A stretch of 50,236 nucleotides of DNA from the NCBI RefSeq assembly GCF_000430785.1, contig NZ_KE387250.1:44204-94439 (forward strand), written 5' to 3'. The position numbers and the translations under genes were made by a program. Positions 25,428-37,000 of the stretch are shown piece after piece. Under the pieces are notes generated by a model. That model was not told the origin of the DNA, ran no database searches, and saw only the letters and a program-made list of their open reading frames with translations. The DNA is from Ectobacillus panaciterrae DSM 19096. GTDB taxonomy: Bacteria; Bacillota; Bacilli; Bacillales; Bacillaceae_G. The first letter of the stretch is position 1; each line of letters begins with the position of its first letter.

Positions 25428-25594
25428 CAGTCTGTATGAATCATTAGCTTTGAGGTTGGGAGATTACCTGCCGTACCGAAACAGTAGCAATTTACTACAG
25501 GTAATTCTCTCAGCTTCCCTGCTTATTTTCATCGTGGCTGGCAATGTCATGATTATAAAAATTCTATACGAAACCCGATCGGAGGAGAGAGATT
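25428..25594 (+). other. Structured gap between thioesterase and NRPS genes
   Basis: GAGATTACCTG (25461-25471) can pair with CAGGTAATTCTC (25498-25509) with one bulge, enclosing a smaller GTAG/CTAC hairpin. There is no T-run. A 62-codon frame (25450-25638) with a membrane-like segment overlaps the NRPS start and lacks a ribosome binding site; I do not call it. The structure may adjust expression between the supply genes and the NRPS genes. Confidence 0.35.
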
Positions 25595-28081
25595 ATGTTA
25601 ACGAAATGCCAATACCAGTCATTTCGTTTTTCAAATGAGCTTGTTGATAAGCTTATTTCGTTTAGCCATAAAGAACAAATAGAGATTCAAGTTACTTTGT
25701 TGGCGACTTGGGTCAGCTTATTCTATCGATATACGGGACTGGAACAGGTTATTGTTGGAATTGAGATGGAAGGACATCAGGGCAAGGTGATTCCGTTATC
25801 CATTGATTTTCCAGAGATGAATTCTTTTCGTGACCAAGTCAAAGTGATTCATAAGTTGTTACAAAAGCAACTGGATGGATCAACTTCTTTACAAGCAAAT
25901 GAAATGAGCATAATTGAACCAGACGTTCTTCATGCTGGATTTTTTATGCGGGATGAAGCTGCTTCTGCGTTTACTGGTTCCACTCTTACTTCTCTTGGCA
26001 ATCTACGAGAAGAAAAAATAGTTACGCTAGAAATTGTGCGAACTGGGACAGAATGGACAGCATCGTTACTCTATCATGAAGATTCTTTTGAAGAAACCGC
26101 GATTACACGCATGTTAGGACACTTGCAACAGTTATTCGTAGGTTATATGGACCAACCACAAGCCAAAATCGACAAAATTCCACTGCTTACCGAGCAAGAA
26201 TTTACGCAGATGCTATTTGAATGGAACAGTGCAAGTACGAAGCCGGCACAAAATCCATGCATTCCACATTGGTTTGAAGCACAAGTAAAGCGGACTCCAG
26301 ATGCAGTAGCTGTCGTTTATGGTAAAGAAAGGCTAACGTATGCTGAACTGGATCAACGCGCGAACCAAGTAGCAAATTATTTATTACAAAAAGAGATTGG
26401 TTCTGAGGCCCTGATTGGGGTTCATATGAATCGATCGATTGACATGGCGGTCGCAATCTTAGGGATTTTGAAGGCTGGGGGGGCCTATGTTCCATTGGAT
26501 CCTACATATGCGACGGAGCGGCTTTCCTATATTTTAGAAGATACGAAAGCTCCAGTACTATTAACACAAGAGTCATTGGCAGCATCTTTTGTTGGGCATG
26601 AAATAGAAGTTGTTTACATGGATCGAGATTGGGATGCAATTATGGAGGCAGGTAGCCATACTCCTCGTACTTTGGTTCCTATTACAGGAAATCATTTGGC
26701 GTATGTTGTTTATACTTCCGGCTCTACTGGTAAGCCGAAGGGAGTTGCTGTAGAGCATGGCAGTGTCATCGCTCTCATTCAATGGGCCCAAGAAGTATAT
26801 ACAGCGGAGGAAATCGCTGGTGTATTAGGTTCTACTTCAATCAATTTTGATCTATCTGTTTTTGAAATGTTTGTCACCTGGAGTATGGGCGGAAAATTGA
26901 TTTTAGCTGAGAATGCCTTACAGCTCCCTCATCTGCCAGCAGCTAGTGAGGTAACATTAATCAATACAGTACCTTCAGCAATCAGAGAATTGGTGAGGAT
27001 GAAGGGAATTCCTGCTACAGTGCGTACGGTGAATTTATGTGGTGAACCATTAAAGCGTGCACTTGTTGAACAAATCTATGAAGTAGAAACGGTTGAGAAG
27101 GTAATCAATCTATATGGGCCTTCAGAAGATACAACGTATTCTACATACATTTGTGTAGAACGAGGGCTGGATCTACCTGTTTTTATCGGTCGTCCAATTC
27201 ATAATACACAAGCTTATGTACTGGATCAACACTTGCAGCCTGTTCCGATTGGAGTGCCAGGAGAGTTGTATTTGGGTGGAGCTGGCTTAGCGCGTGGATA
27301 TTTAAATCGAGAAGAACTTACGAAAGAAAAATTTATTCCCAATGTATTTAGCGACCAACCAAATGAACGATTATATCGTACAGGTGACTTGGTTCGATAT
27401 GTGGAAGATGGCAACCTAGAGTACTTGGGTCGAATGGATCACCAAGTAAAAATAAGAGGATTTCGGGTTGAGCTAGGGGATATTGAATCAACTTTAATGA
27501 AACATCCTGATGTGTATGAAGCCGTAGTAGTTGTTAAGGAATTTAACTCGACTGATGTACGATTAGTCGCATACTTTACGACGCAAAGCGAAATAGAATT
27601 TGATAAGTCGGAATATTCGAAAATCATAAGGGGTTTAAGGGTGTATTTACAGCAAAAACTACCTGAATATATGGTTCCGTCAATTTTTATGCCACTCGAA
27701 CAAATCCCATTAACGGCTAATGGAAAAATCGATCGTCAAGCCCTACCTCAGCCAGAGATTATGCAAGGATCTTATGTTGCTCCACGAAATGAAATTGAAG
27801 AGAAATTGGTCATGATTTGGTGTGACATTTTACAGTTAGAATCTGTGGGAGTAGCGGATCATTTCTTGGATGTAGGTGGTCAATCGATTTTAGCAGCACA
27901 AATCCTTGTGAGGATGCGTTCGGAGTTTCAAGTTGATTTGACTCAGAGAAAGGTATTTGAAGCAACAACTATTGCCGAGCAGGCACAAGTAATTACAGAA
28001 GCACAGAAGCAAGGAATGATCAAAACAACTTCTAATATCATCGCCCCTCGAAAACGAGTGGCGCGTAATCTTCAAGGATAA
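25595..28081 (+). CDS. Initiation NRPS: orphan condensation C-lobe - A (Ala-like) - PCP
   Basis: The protein has 828 residues. Residues 1-205 match only the C-terminal half of a condensation domain and contain no HHxxxDG. The A domain (220-735) has YTSGSTGKPKG, NLYGPSEDTTY, RLYRTGDLVRY and NGKIDRQALP. PCP at 745-815 has the site DVGGQSILAAQ (Ser about 763). My by-eye ten-residue code is D-L-F-N-N-C-L-T-Y-K, one change from the DLFNNALTYK code that I recall for alanine. Lacking an active C domain, it should start the chain. CGGAGGAGAGATT precedes the ATG. It ends 13 bases before the next NRPS gene. The charged tail (RKRVARNLQG) may be a docking end. Confidence 0.93.
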   Translation: MLTKCQYQSFRFSNELVDKLISFSHKEQIEIQVTLLATWVSLFYRYTGLEQVIVGIEMEGHQGKVIPLSIDFPEMNSFRDQVKVIHKLLQKQLDGSTSLQANEMSIIEPDVLHAGFFMRDEAASAFTGSTLTSLGNLREEKIVTLEIVRTGTEWTASLLYHEDSFEETAITRMLGHLQQLFVGYMDQPQAKIDKIPLLTEQEFTQMLFEWNSASTKPAQNPCIPHWFEAQVKRTPDAVAVVYGKERLTYAELDQRANQVANYLLQKEIGSEALIGVHMNRSIDMAVAILGILKAGGAYVPLDPTYATERLSYILEDTKAPVLLTQESLAASFVGHEIEVVYMDRDWDAIMEAGSHTPRTLVPITGNHLAYVVYTSGSTGKPKGVAVEHGSVIALIQWAQEVYTAEEIAGVLGSTSINFDLSVFEMFVTWSMGGKLILAENALQLPHLPAASEVTLINTVPSAIRELVRMKGIPATVRTVNLCGEPLKRALVEQIYEVETVEKVINLYGPSEDTTYSTYICVERGLDLPVFIGRPIHNTQAYVLDQHLQPVPIGVPGELYLGGAGLARGYLNREELTKEKFIPNVFSDQPNERLYRTGDLVRYVEDGNLEYLGRMDHQVKIRGFRVELGDIESTLMKHPDVYEAVVVVKEFNSTDVRLVAYFTTQSEIEFDKSEYSKIIRGLRVYLQQKLPEYMVPSIFMPLEQIPLTANGKIDRQALPQPEIMQGSYVAPRNEIEEKLVMIWCDILQLESVGVADHFLDVGGQSILAAQILVRMRSEFQVDLTQRKVFEATTIAEQAQVITEAQKQGMIKTTSNIIAPRKRVARNLQG

Positions 28082-28094
28082 GGAGTAGCAAAAA

Positions 28095-31000
28095 ATGAGC
28101 GAACAAAACCAACAAATGAAACAGCAGGATGTAACGGATCCTGAACAATATTATGTTTTTCCAGCATCGTATGCCCAACAAAGCCAATGGTTTTTCTATG
28201 AAATGGCTCCTGATAGTCCATTATACAATCTACCGTATCTGATTCATATGCAAGGTACTTTAGATAGAAATGCATTGGAAAAAAGTCTGCAGGTCATTGT
28301 TAATCGGCATGAATCACTTAGAACTTCATTTCGTATGGAACAGAATCAACTGGTTCAAGTGATTGCTCCCGAACGAACGATTTCTCTGCCAGTCGCTCTC
28401 ATCGATCCTTCATCCGGCATTGATCAAGAAAGTTGGATTCAAGAATGGGCTAGGGCAGAATCCAGCCGGTTGTTTGATTTACAAAACGATTCTTTGCTTC
28501 GTGGATACCTCCTGCAAGTATCAGAGGATGAGCATTTCTTAGTAATTACCATGCATCATAGTATTACAGATGGCTGGTCAATGGCTATTTTTATAAAAGA
28601 ATGGCTGGAATTGTATCGTGATTTTGTTGAAAACCAACCTATGAGTATATCTGAACCATCGATTCAATATGCAGATTTTGCAGAATGGCAAAGAGATAGA
28701 TTTGAGTCAGGTGAAATGGCCGATCAGATCGCTTACTGGAAGCAGCAATTGCAAGGCAGCCCAGCAATCTTGCAATTGCCAACAGATAGACCTCGACCAG
28801 CAGTGCAATCCTATCGAGGAGCTTCTTATTTCTTTTCTATTTGTCAGGAGCTGACAGAGACCGTATCAAGTTTTAGTAAAGATGAAGGTGTTACGTTATT
28901 CATGACTTTATTCGCGGCGTATCAAACGCTGCTGTATCGCTACTCAGGGCAGGATGATCTCGTGGTTGGGACTCCAATCGCCAACCGTAATCAAGCTGGA
29001 ATGGAAGATTTGATTGGTTTTGTGGCTAATACGTTAGCGCTGCGGAGCCAAATTGGAGAAGGGTGGTCATTTAGACAATTAGTGAATCATATTCGTCATG
29101 TGACGTTAGATGCATACGATCATCAAGATGTCCCGTTGGACAAAGTGGTCGATGAATTGCAGGTTGAGCGGAGTGTGGCACATCCACCTCTATTTCAAGT
29201 GATGTTTGTCCTACAAAATACTCCTGTTACGGCATGGGAATTCCCAGGTGTTACCTGCACCCCGGTTCCACTTCATAATCACACGGCGAAGTTTGATTTG
29301 ACTTTGACCATAGTAGAAGAGGCGAATGGATTAGCATGCTCTTTTGAATATAATACAGATTTATATCATAAAGAAACAATTCAGCGTATGGCTCGTCATT
29401 TTGAACAATTGCTTCAGCATGGAACGGAAACTCCAGATCAATTGCTAACTTGTTTACAGATGGTCACAGCGGAGGAAAAAGCACAAGACATCGCCCAAAT
29501 GAAGCAAAATACGCGTTGTTTTGATACAGAACATGCGATTCATCAATTATTTGAACAACAAGTGGCCAGTACCCCTCATGCAGTTGCTGTTGTCTGTGAG
29601 GAAAAACAATATACCTATCAAGAACTCAATGAAAGAGCGAATCAATTGGCCCATGAGTTGGTACAACGAGGGATAAATGCAGATTCCCTTGTGGGGATTT
29701 GTGTGGAACGTTCTTTGGATATGATTGTTGCGATTATAGGTACTTTAAAAGCAGGGGGAGCTTACGTTCCACTAGATCCGAAAATTCCATCTGATCGATT
29801 ACAATTTATCTTAGAGGATTCACAGGTCAAAGTATTATTGACCCAGAGCGAAGTGAGTCAAAGTTTTCCCTCGCTGGCAGTGACACAGGTTCATCTTGAT
29901 ACGGATTGGGAGAAGATTAGTCAGCAAAGCAAGTGTAATCTAGAGCTGCCGGTGTCTGCACGCCAATTAGCCTATGTCATCTACACTTCAGGGACAACAG
30001 GTAAGCCTAAAGGCGTATTGGTAGACCATGGAAATGTAACGCGCCTGTTTACCGCTACGGGAGATTGGTATGATTTTACAGAACATGATGTGTGGACACT
30101 TTATCATTCGTATGCATTTGATTTTTCAGTGTGGGAGATCTGGGGAGCTCTGTTGTACGGTGGAAAATTAGTTGTTGTTCCATTCTGGATCAGTCGTTCA
30201 CCGGAAGATTTTTATCAATTACTTCAACGGGAACAGGTGACAATATTAAACCAAACGCCATCCGCTTTCCGACAATTGATTGAAATGGCCAAAACAGATC
30301 CATCGGGCCGGAAGTTAGCATTACGCTATGTAATCTTTGGTGGTGAAGCACTAGAACTGCAGTGCCTGCGCCCTTGGTTTGAGTTATATGGGGATCAAAC
30401 GCCGCAGCTGGTTAATATGTACGGGATCACTGAAACCACGGTCCATGTTACCTATCGTCCGATTACCTCAGCGGATCTTGAAGCAGGAAAAGGAAGTGTA
30501 ATTGGTATCCCGATTCCTGATTTACAAGTTTACGTATTGGATAAGCATTTACAGTCTGTACCGACGGGTGTAGTAGGTGAAATGTATGTAAGTGGAGCAG
30601 GTGTCACACGTGGGTACTTGCTGCGACCTGAGTTAACAGCAGAGCGATTTATCACTAATGAAGCTGGGGATCGGCTATATAAGACAGGGGATTTAGCCCG
30701 TTACTTGCCTGGGGGTGAGCTAGAATACCATGGACGAATTGATCATCAAGTGAAAATTCGCGGTTTCCGGATCGAGCTGGGAGAAATTGAGTCGACCTTG
30801 GTACAACATCCAAGTATTCGTGAGACAGTTGCAACAGTGAAAGAGGATAAACAGGCTGGGAAACGGATAGTAGCTTATGTGGTATTAGAAAAGGATGAAT
30901 CATCTGATCTGACGGATAGTCTGCGTAGTTATTTACATGAGCGATTGCCTGATTATATGATTCCAGCGGCCTTTGTCGAAGTAAGCATTATCCCACTCAA

Positions 31001-34000
31001 CCATAATGGAAAAGTGGATTATCCTGCTTTACCAGCACCTAATTTTACGAATGCTTCAAGAATCCACGTTGCTCCTCGCACTGATATAGAAGAGAAATTA
31101 GTTTTGATCTGGGAGCATGTGCTACAGGTTCAAACGGTTGGAGTAGATGATAATTTCTTTGAAGTAGGTGGAGACTCAATTTTAAGCATTCGAATTTTGG
31201 GTGAAGTACGTAAACTGGGTTATCCATTGACGGTGCAAGATCTATTCCGTTTCCAGACAATTAGAGAATTGGCTCAGATGATTGAAGATTCCAAAGTTAC
31301 TGAAGATCATCTACCTGTAACTGCGCCATTCCAGCTGATTACGGATGAGGATCGCACCAGTTTGCCTTCGGGGGTTGTTGATGCATATCCGCTGACCAAA
31401 CTCCAAGAGGGGATGCTATTTCACAGTAATTATCATCAAGATTCCATGACTTATCTCAATGTTTCTTCGTACCATCTAAAGGCTCTATTCCATCCACAAG
31501 CATGGGAGCAAGCAGTTGCTAGTTTAATGAACGATCATCCAGTATTACGGACATCGTTTGATTTAACCAGCTATAGCCAGCCTTTACAGTTGGTACATGA
31601 AAATGTGGCCATTCCTTTTGAAGTGATTGATCTACGTCATTTGTCTTCATCGCAACAAGAAAAATGGTTGGCCGACTGGAAGGAAAAGAAAGAAATTGCT
31701 TATTTTGATTGGACAAATGCTCCGTTGTTTAAAATCGTTATTCATCTTCGTACTAAGGATACATTTCAGTTCACCTGTATTGAACACCATGCGATTTTAG
31801 ATGGATGGAGTGTGGCATCCTTATTTGCTGAGGTATTCCGCCTTTATGTTACTTTCATGAATCACGAGGAGAAAAATTGGCAGGCACCACAAGCCGAATT
31901 CCGTGATTATGTTGCTATGGAAGGAGAGGCATTGCAGTCTGAGGAACACCAACGATTTTGGAAAGAACAATTATCATCATACTCATTCCATGAGATTCCT
32001 CGTTGGCATAATTCTAAAACGGAGCAGCAACACCAAGTACGTGAAAAGAGAGTTGAGATTCCGGTAGCTGTATCTGACTCGTTAAAACAGCTTGCTAGTC
32101 AGATGAAAGTACCATTGAAAAGCATTTTGCTTGCTGCTCATTTCCGTGTGCTACAGATGGTGAACGGACAGTCGGAGGTCATTACGGGTGTGCCGTTCAA
32201 TGGACGAACGGAAGGTCATGATGGCGAAAGAACGCTGGGGCTTTTTCTCAATGCGTTGCCGTTTGGGGTTAAATTGTCCGGTGAAACTTGGACTGATTTC
32301 ATCTATCAAATTTTTAAACAAGAACAATCCTATTTACAATATCGCCGTTATCCTTTGGCACAAATTCAGCAAGACTTGGGTGGGAAACCATTATATGAAG
32401 TAATTTTTAACTTTACCCATTTCCATGTGCTTGATTCATTACAGGAATTGGATGATTTCCAAGTACTGGAGTTCACAGAGAGAACCTATAACAACTTTGC
32501 GTTGTCAACTGAGTTTATGTTAGATCAGTTAGATCATCTGCAATTTTTAATTCAATGGGATCAGACACAGTTCTGTGAAGAACAAATTGCTTTGATGTCC
32601 AGCTATTATCAGAAGGCATTGGAGTCTATCATCCAAAATTCTATGGCACGTTATGAAGAACAGGACTTATTGACGGAGGTGGAAAGAAATCAGATTGTAA
32701 CTATATTTAACCAACCAGAGTCAGAGAATGAGTTGGCTGTATTACGATCCAAAACCATCCATCAATGGTTTGAGGAACAAGCAGCAAAAACTCCTGATCA
32801 AATCGCAGTTGTTTACGAAGGAAAACAACTGACTTACCAAGAGTTAAATGAAGAAGCAAATCGAATTGCCCATATGTTACGTGCAAAAGGGGTTGTACGA
32901 GAATCCATTGTAGGGATTATGGTGGAACGCTCAATTGAGATGGCTGTTGGGACGCTAGCCATTTTAAAAGCAGGGGGGACTTACCTGCCAATCGATCCAG
33001 AGTACCCGGCAGAGAGGATTGAATATTTACTTGAGGATAGTAAAGCATCCTTGCTATTAACAAAGCAAGAATGGATCGAGAGCTTCCAAGTCTTCCATTA
33101 TACAGGTGAAGTCATTGATTTGTGTCATATATCAGGAGAGAATGGGAATCCGCATAATTTGGCAGATGTGAATGATCCATCAGATTTGGCGTATATCATT
33201 TATACATCGGGTTCGACAGGAAAGCCAAAAGGTGTGATGGTTGAGCATAGCAACGTGGTTCGACTCGTCATCAATCAAGACTTTATTGACTTTTTGCCAG
33301 GTTATCGTTTGCTGATGACAGGAAACTTTGCCTTTGATATCTCTACATTAGAAATTTGGGGATCACTATTAAATGGGTTAACTCTACATTTGCTAGATAA
33401 AGAGAAACTGCTTGATCCCAAAAAGCTCGAGCGTGAGTTAGTGGACAATCAAATTGACATCGTTCATCTAGTATCTCCTTTGTTTAGTCAATTGTCACAA
33501 GAGAATCCAGAGATGTTCTCCGCTGTACAGACGTTATTGGTAGGTGGAGATGTTGTATCCACAAGTCATGTGAATTTAGTAAGAAAACATTGTCCACAAC
33601 TTAAGGTGATCCATTCTTATGGACCAACCGAAAATACGACGTTTTCTACAACATATCATGTGAATCGCGATTTTGATTCATCCCTTCCAATTGGTAAGCC
33701 ACTGCGCCACTCGACGGCTTATGTCGTTGATCCAAAGACAGAATTACTGCGTCCGGTTGGAGTACCTGGTGAACTATGGGTTGGAGGAGAAGGTGTTGCG
33801 AGAGGATATTTCAATCAACCTGAAATGACGAAAGAGAAGTTTATTGAGAGCCCGTTCCAAACAGGCGAAAAAATATATAAAACAGGTGATCTAGTTCGAT
33901 GGCTCCCTGATGGTACTCTGGAGTTTCTTGGACGAATCGATCAGCAGGTAAAAATCCGCGGTTATCGAGTAGAGGTTAGCGAGATCGAGTACAAATTATT

Positions 34001-37000
34001 ACAACTAGAGAAAGTAAAAGAAGCCGTAGTCATCGCGAGAGAAGATCAACATGAGAAATACCTGTGTGCCTATGTGATTGGATCGGAACCATTATCTGTG
34101 TCTGAGCTGCGTGAGTATGTAGCTGAATCATTACCTGATTTTATGATTCCAAGCTATTTCATACAACTTGAACAAATCCCGCTGACAGCGCATGGCAAAG
34201 TGGATCGAAAACAATTACCAGCACCGCAAGATGGGGATTATCTTGAAGAGGAGTTTATCGCACCACGTAATGAGTGGGAAACCAAAATAGCTAAGGTATG
34301 GCAAAAAGTATTGGGCCTGGAACATGTTAGTATTCGAGAATCGTTCTTTTCATTGGGTGGCCATTCATTGAAAGCAACCATTCTTGTCAGTAAGTTGCGC
34401 CAAGAATTACAAGTGGAAATCGAGATTAAAGATATCTTTACGTATCAAACAGTGGAGAGATTAGCCCAGTTTGTGATGCAAGCGGAAAAACTGCAGCACC
34501 AGTCAATTCCAGTAGTCGAGCAACAGGAGTACTACATAGCATCTTCTGCACAGAGACGAATGTTTACTTTGGATAAGATTGTAGATAACAAACTGCTGTA
34601 TAACATTCCTATTGCCATTCGGATCATGGGGAATTTAGATCAGAAGCGATTCCAAGAAAGTTGGAACATGTTGATAGAACGACATGAATCCTTACGCACC
34701 AGCTTCGAGCTAGTCAAGGGGGAAGTTGTGCAGAAGGTCCATCCGCCTGTTCCACGCACAGTCGATTTCATTCCAGTTTCATCTGAAGCTGAAGTGGGTT
34801 GGTTACAACAGCTGGTAAGCAAATCGTTTGACTTGAAACATGCTCCGCTCTTTCAAGCAACAGTTTTGGAACGTACGAAAAAGGATTTCATCCTGGTAAT
34901 GAATATGCATCATATTATTTCGGATGAAGCCTCGATTGGAGTAATCCTTCGTGAGCTTATGGATTTATATGAAGGACGAGAGTTAAAGGAGCAAAGAATA
35001 CAATATAAAGATTATGCATCCTGGCATAATCAGTTATTGCAATCAGAAACGATGAAGCAGCAAGAAAACTATTGGGTGAACCAATTTGCAGGAGAGATTC
35101 CAATTCTCCAATTGCCAACAGATTTCCAGCGTCCTACAGTAAAAAAATACGATGGGGATTCAGTATCGTTTGTTGTAGATTCTTCTGTGATTGCTGGTTT
35201 AAGGAAACTAACCGAATATACTGGTACGACGAACTATATGGTACTATTGGCAGCTTTTAAAGTGCTACTGGCAAAATATAGCCGCCAAGACGATGTGGTC
35301 ATTGGCACGCCAATCGCTGGCCGAACACACGCAGATGTAGAGAATGTGGTTGGAATGCTTATTAATACCTTGGCTATTCGTACGAATCCTCGCAGTGATA
35401 AGACCTTTTTACAGTATGTAGAAGAGGTGAAATCGAAAGCATTAGAGGCGTATAGCCATCAGGATTACCCATTCGAGTATTTGGTTGATCAATTAAAAGT
35501 AAAAAGGGATCTCAGTAGAAATCCGTTATTTGATGTAATGTTTTCGATGGAGTACCCTGATATTCCACAAAGCAGCACATGTGAAATCAGTTTTATGCCT
35601 TATGAGACACCTTATCCGTTAGCTAAGTTCGATCTTAGTTTATATGCACAAGAAATCGATGAACAGCTCCAGTTTACTTTCCAATATTCAACTGGGTTGT
35701 TTACAAAAGAAACTATGGAACAGATGGCTTCGCACTACCAGCGAATTCTTCAATCCATCATAGCCCAGCCGGAGAAGAGCTTGGCGGGTATCGAAATGTT
35801 AACGGAAATAGAGAGACAACAGATTCTCTTCGACTTCAATAAAACTGAGGCAGTGGCGCCGACTGATCGGACCATTCATCAGTTATTCGAAGAACAGGTG
35901 CGTAAAACACCAAATAAGATCGCTGTTGTTCATCGTGAAGTTAGCTTAACATACCTTCAAGTAAATGAACGAGCTAATCAGTTGGCTTGGCAACTTCGTC
36001 ACCAGGGTGTAACTGCCAATACAATCGTGGGACTGATGGTAGAGAGATCTGTTGAAGTGATTGTCGGAATTCTAGGAATCTTAAAAGCGGGCGGGGCTTA
36101 TGTCCCAGTGGACCCGGAGCTCCCATCGGAACGAGTCAGCTATTTATTAGACAATAGCGGTGCACATGTGTTGATTACACAAACCGGGTTGCTAGATCAA
36201 GTCGATTACAAAGGTAAGGTTGTAGATATCCATGATCATTCGCTAACGAAACAGCCAAAAACGAATCCGGAGAGTGTGAATCAGCCAGATGATTTGATGT
36301 ATGTAATTTATACATCCGGTAGCACGGGTAACCCAAAAGGCGTGATGCTTGAGCATCGGAGTATGGTCAATTACGTTACTTGGTTTACTGGGATGGCAAA
36401 GTTAACTGCTAATGATCGTACAATTCTACTTTCCTCATATGCATTTGACCTTGGCTATACTAGTTTGTATTCATCTATATTAAATAGATGTGAGCTTCAT
36501 ATTGCTGATAAAGATTTGGTACGAATTCCAGAAGCGTTATTAGCATACTTGAGTGATCATCAAATTAGTTTTATCAAAGGGACACCATCACTATTCCGCA
36601 TGATGTTACATGCATCTTCCGGTCATTGGCGTAAAACATGTGAAACCTTGCGATTAGTGGTACTAGGTGGTGAACCGATGCATGCAGAGGAAATGAGAGG
36701 CTTCCTTCAAACGTATCCGTATGTTCAGGTAATTAATCATTATGGACCGACAGAAACCTGCGTTGGTGCAATTGCAGGATTTGTAGATCCAGAACAATTA
36801 GTAGATCGAAGCAATATACCTGTTGGAAAGCCGATTAACAATAATAAAGTATACGTTTTAGATTCAGAGCTTCAGGCTGTACCTGTAGGTGTACCTGGTG
36901 AATTGTTTATCTCAGGAGCAGGATTGGCGAGAGGCTACCTCCATCGGCCAGATCTGACTGAAGAGAGATTTATAACCAATCCTTTTGTGGATGGAGAGCG

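Noticed and set aside
25450-25638. 62-codon frame with a membrane-like segment
   Set aside because: It has no ribosome binding site, overlaps the NRPS start, and its sequence is explained by the structured spacer.
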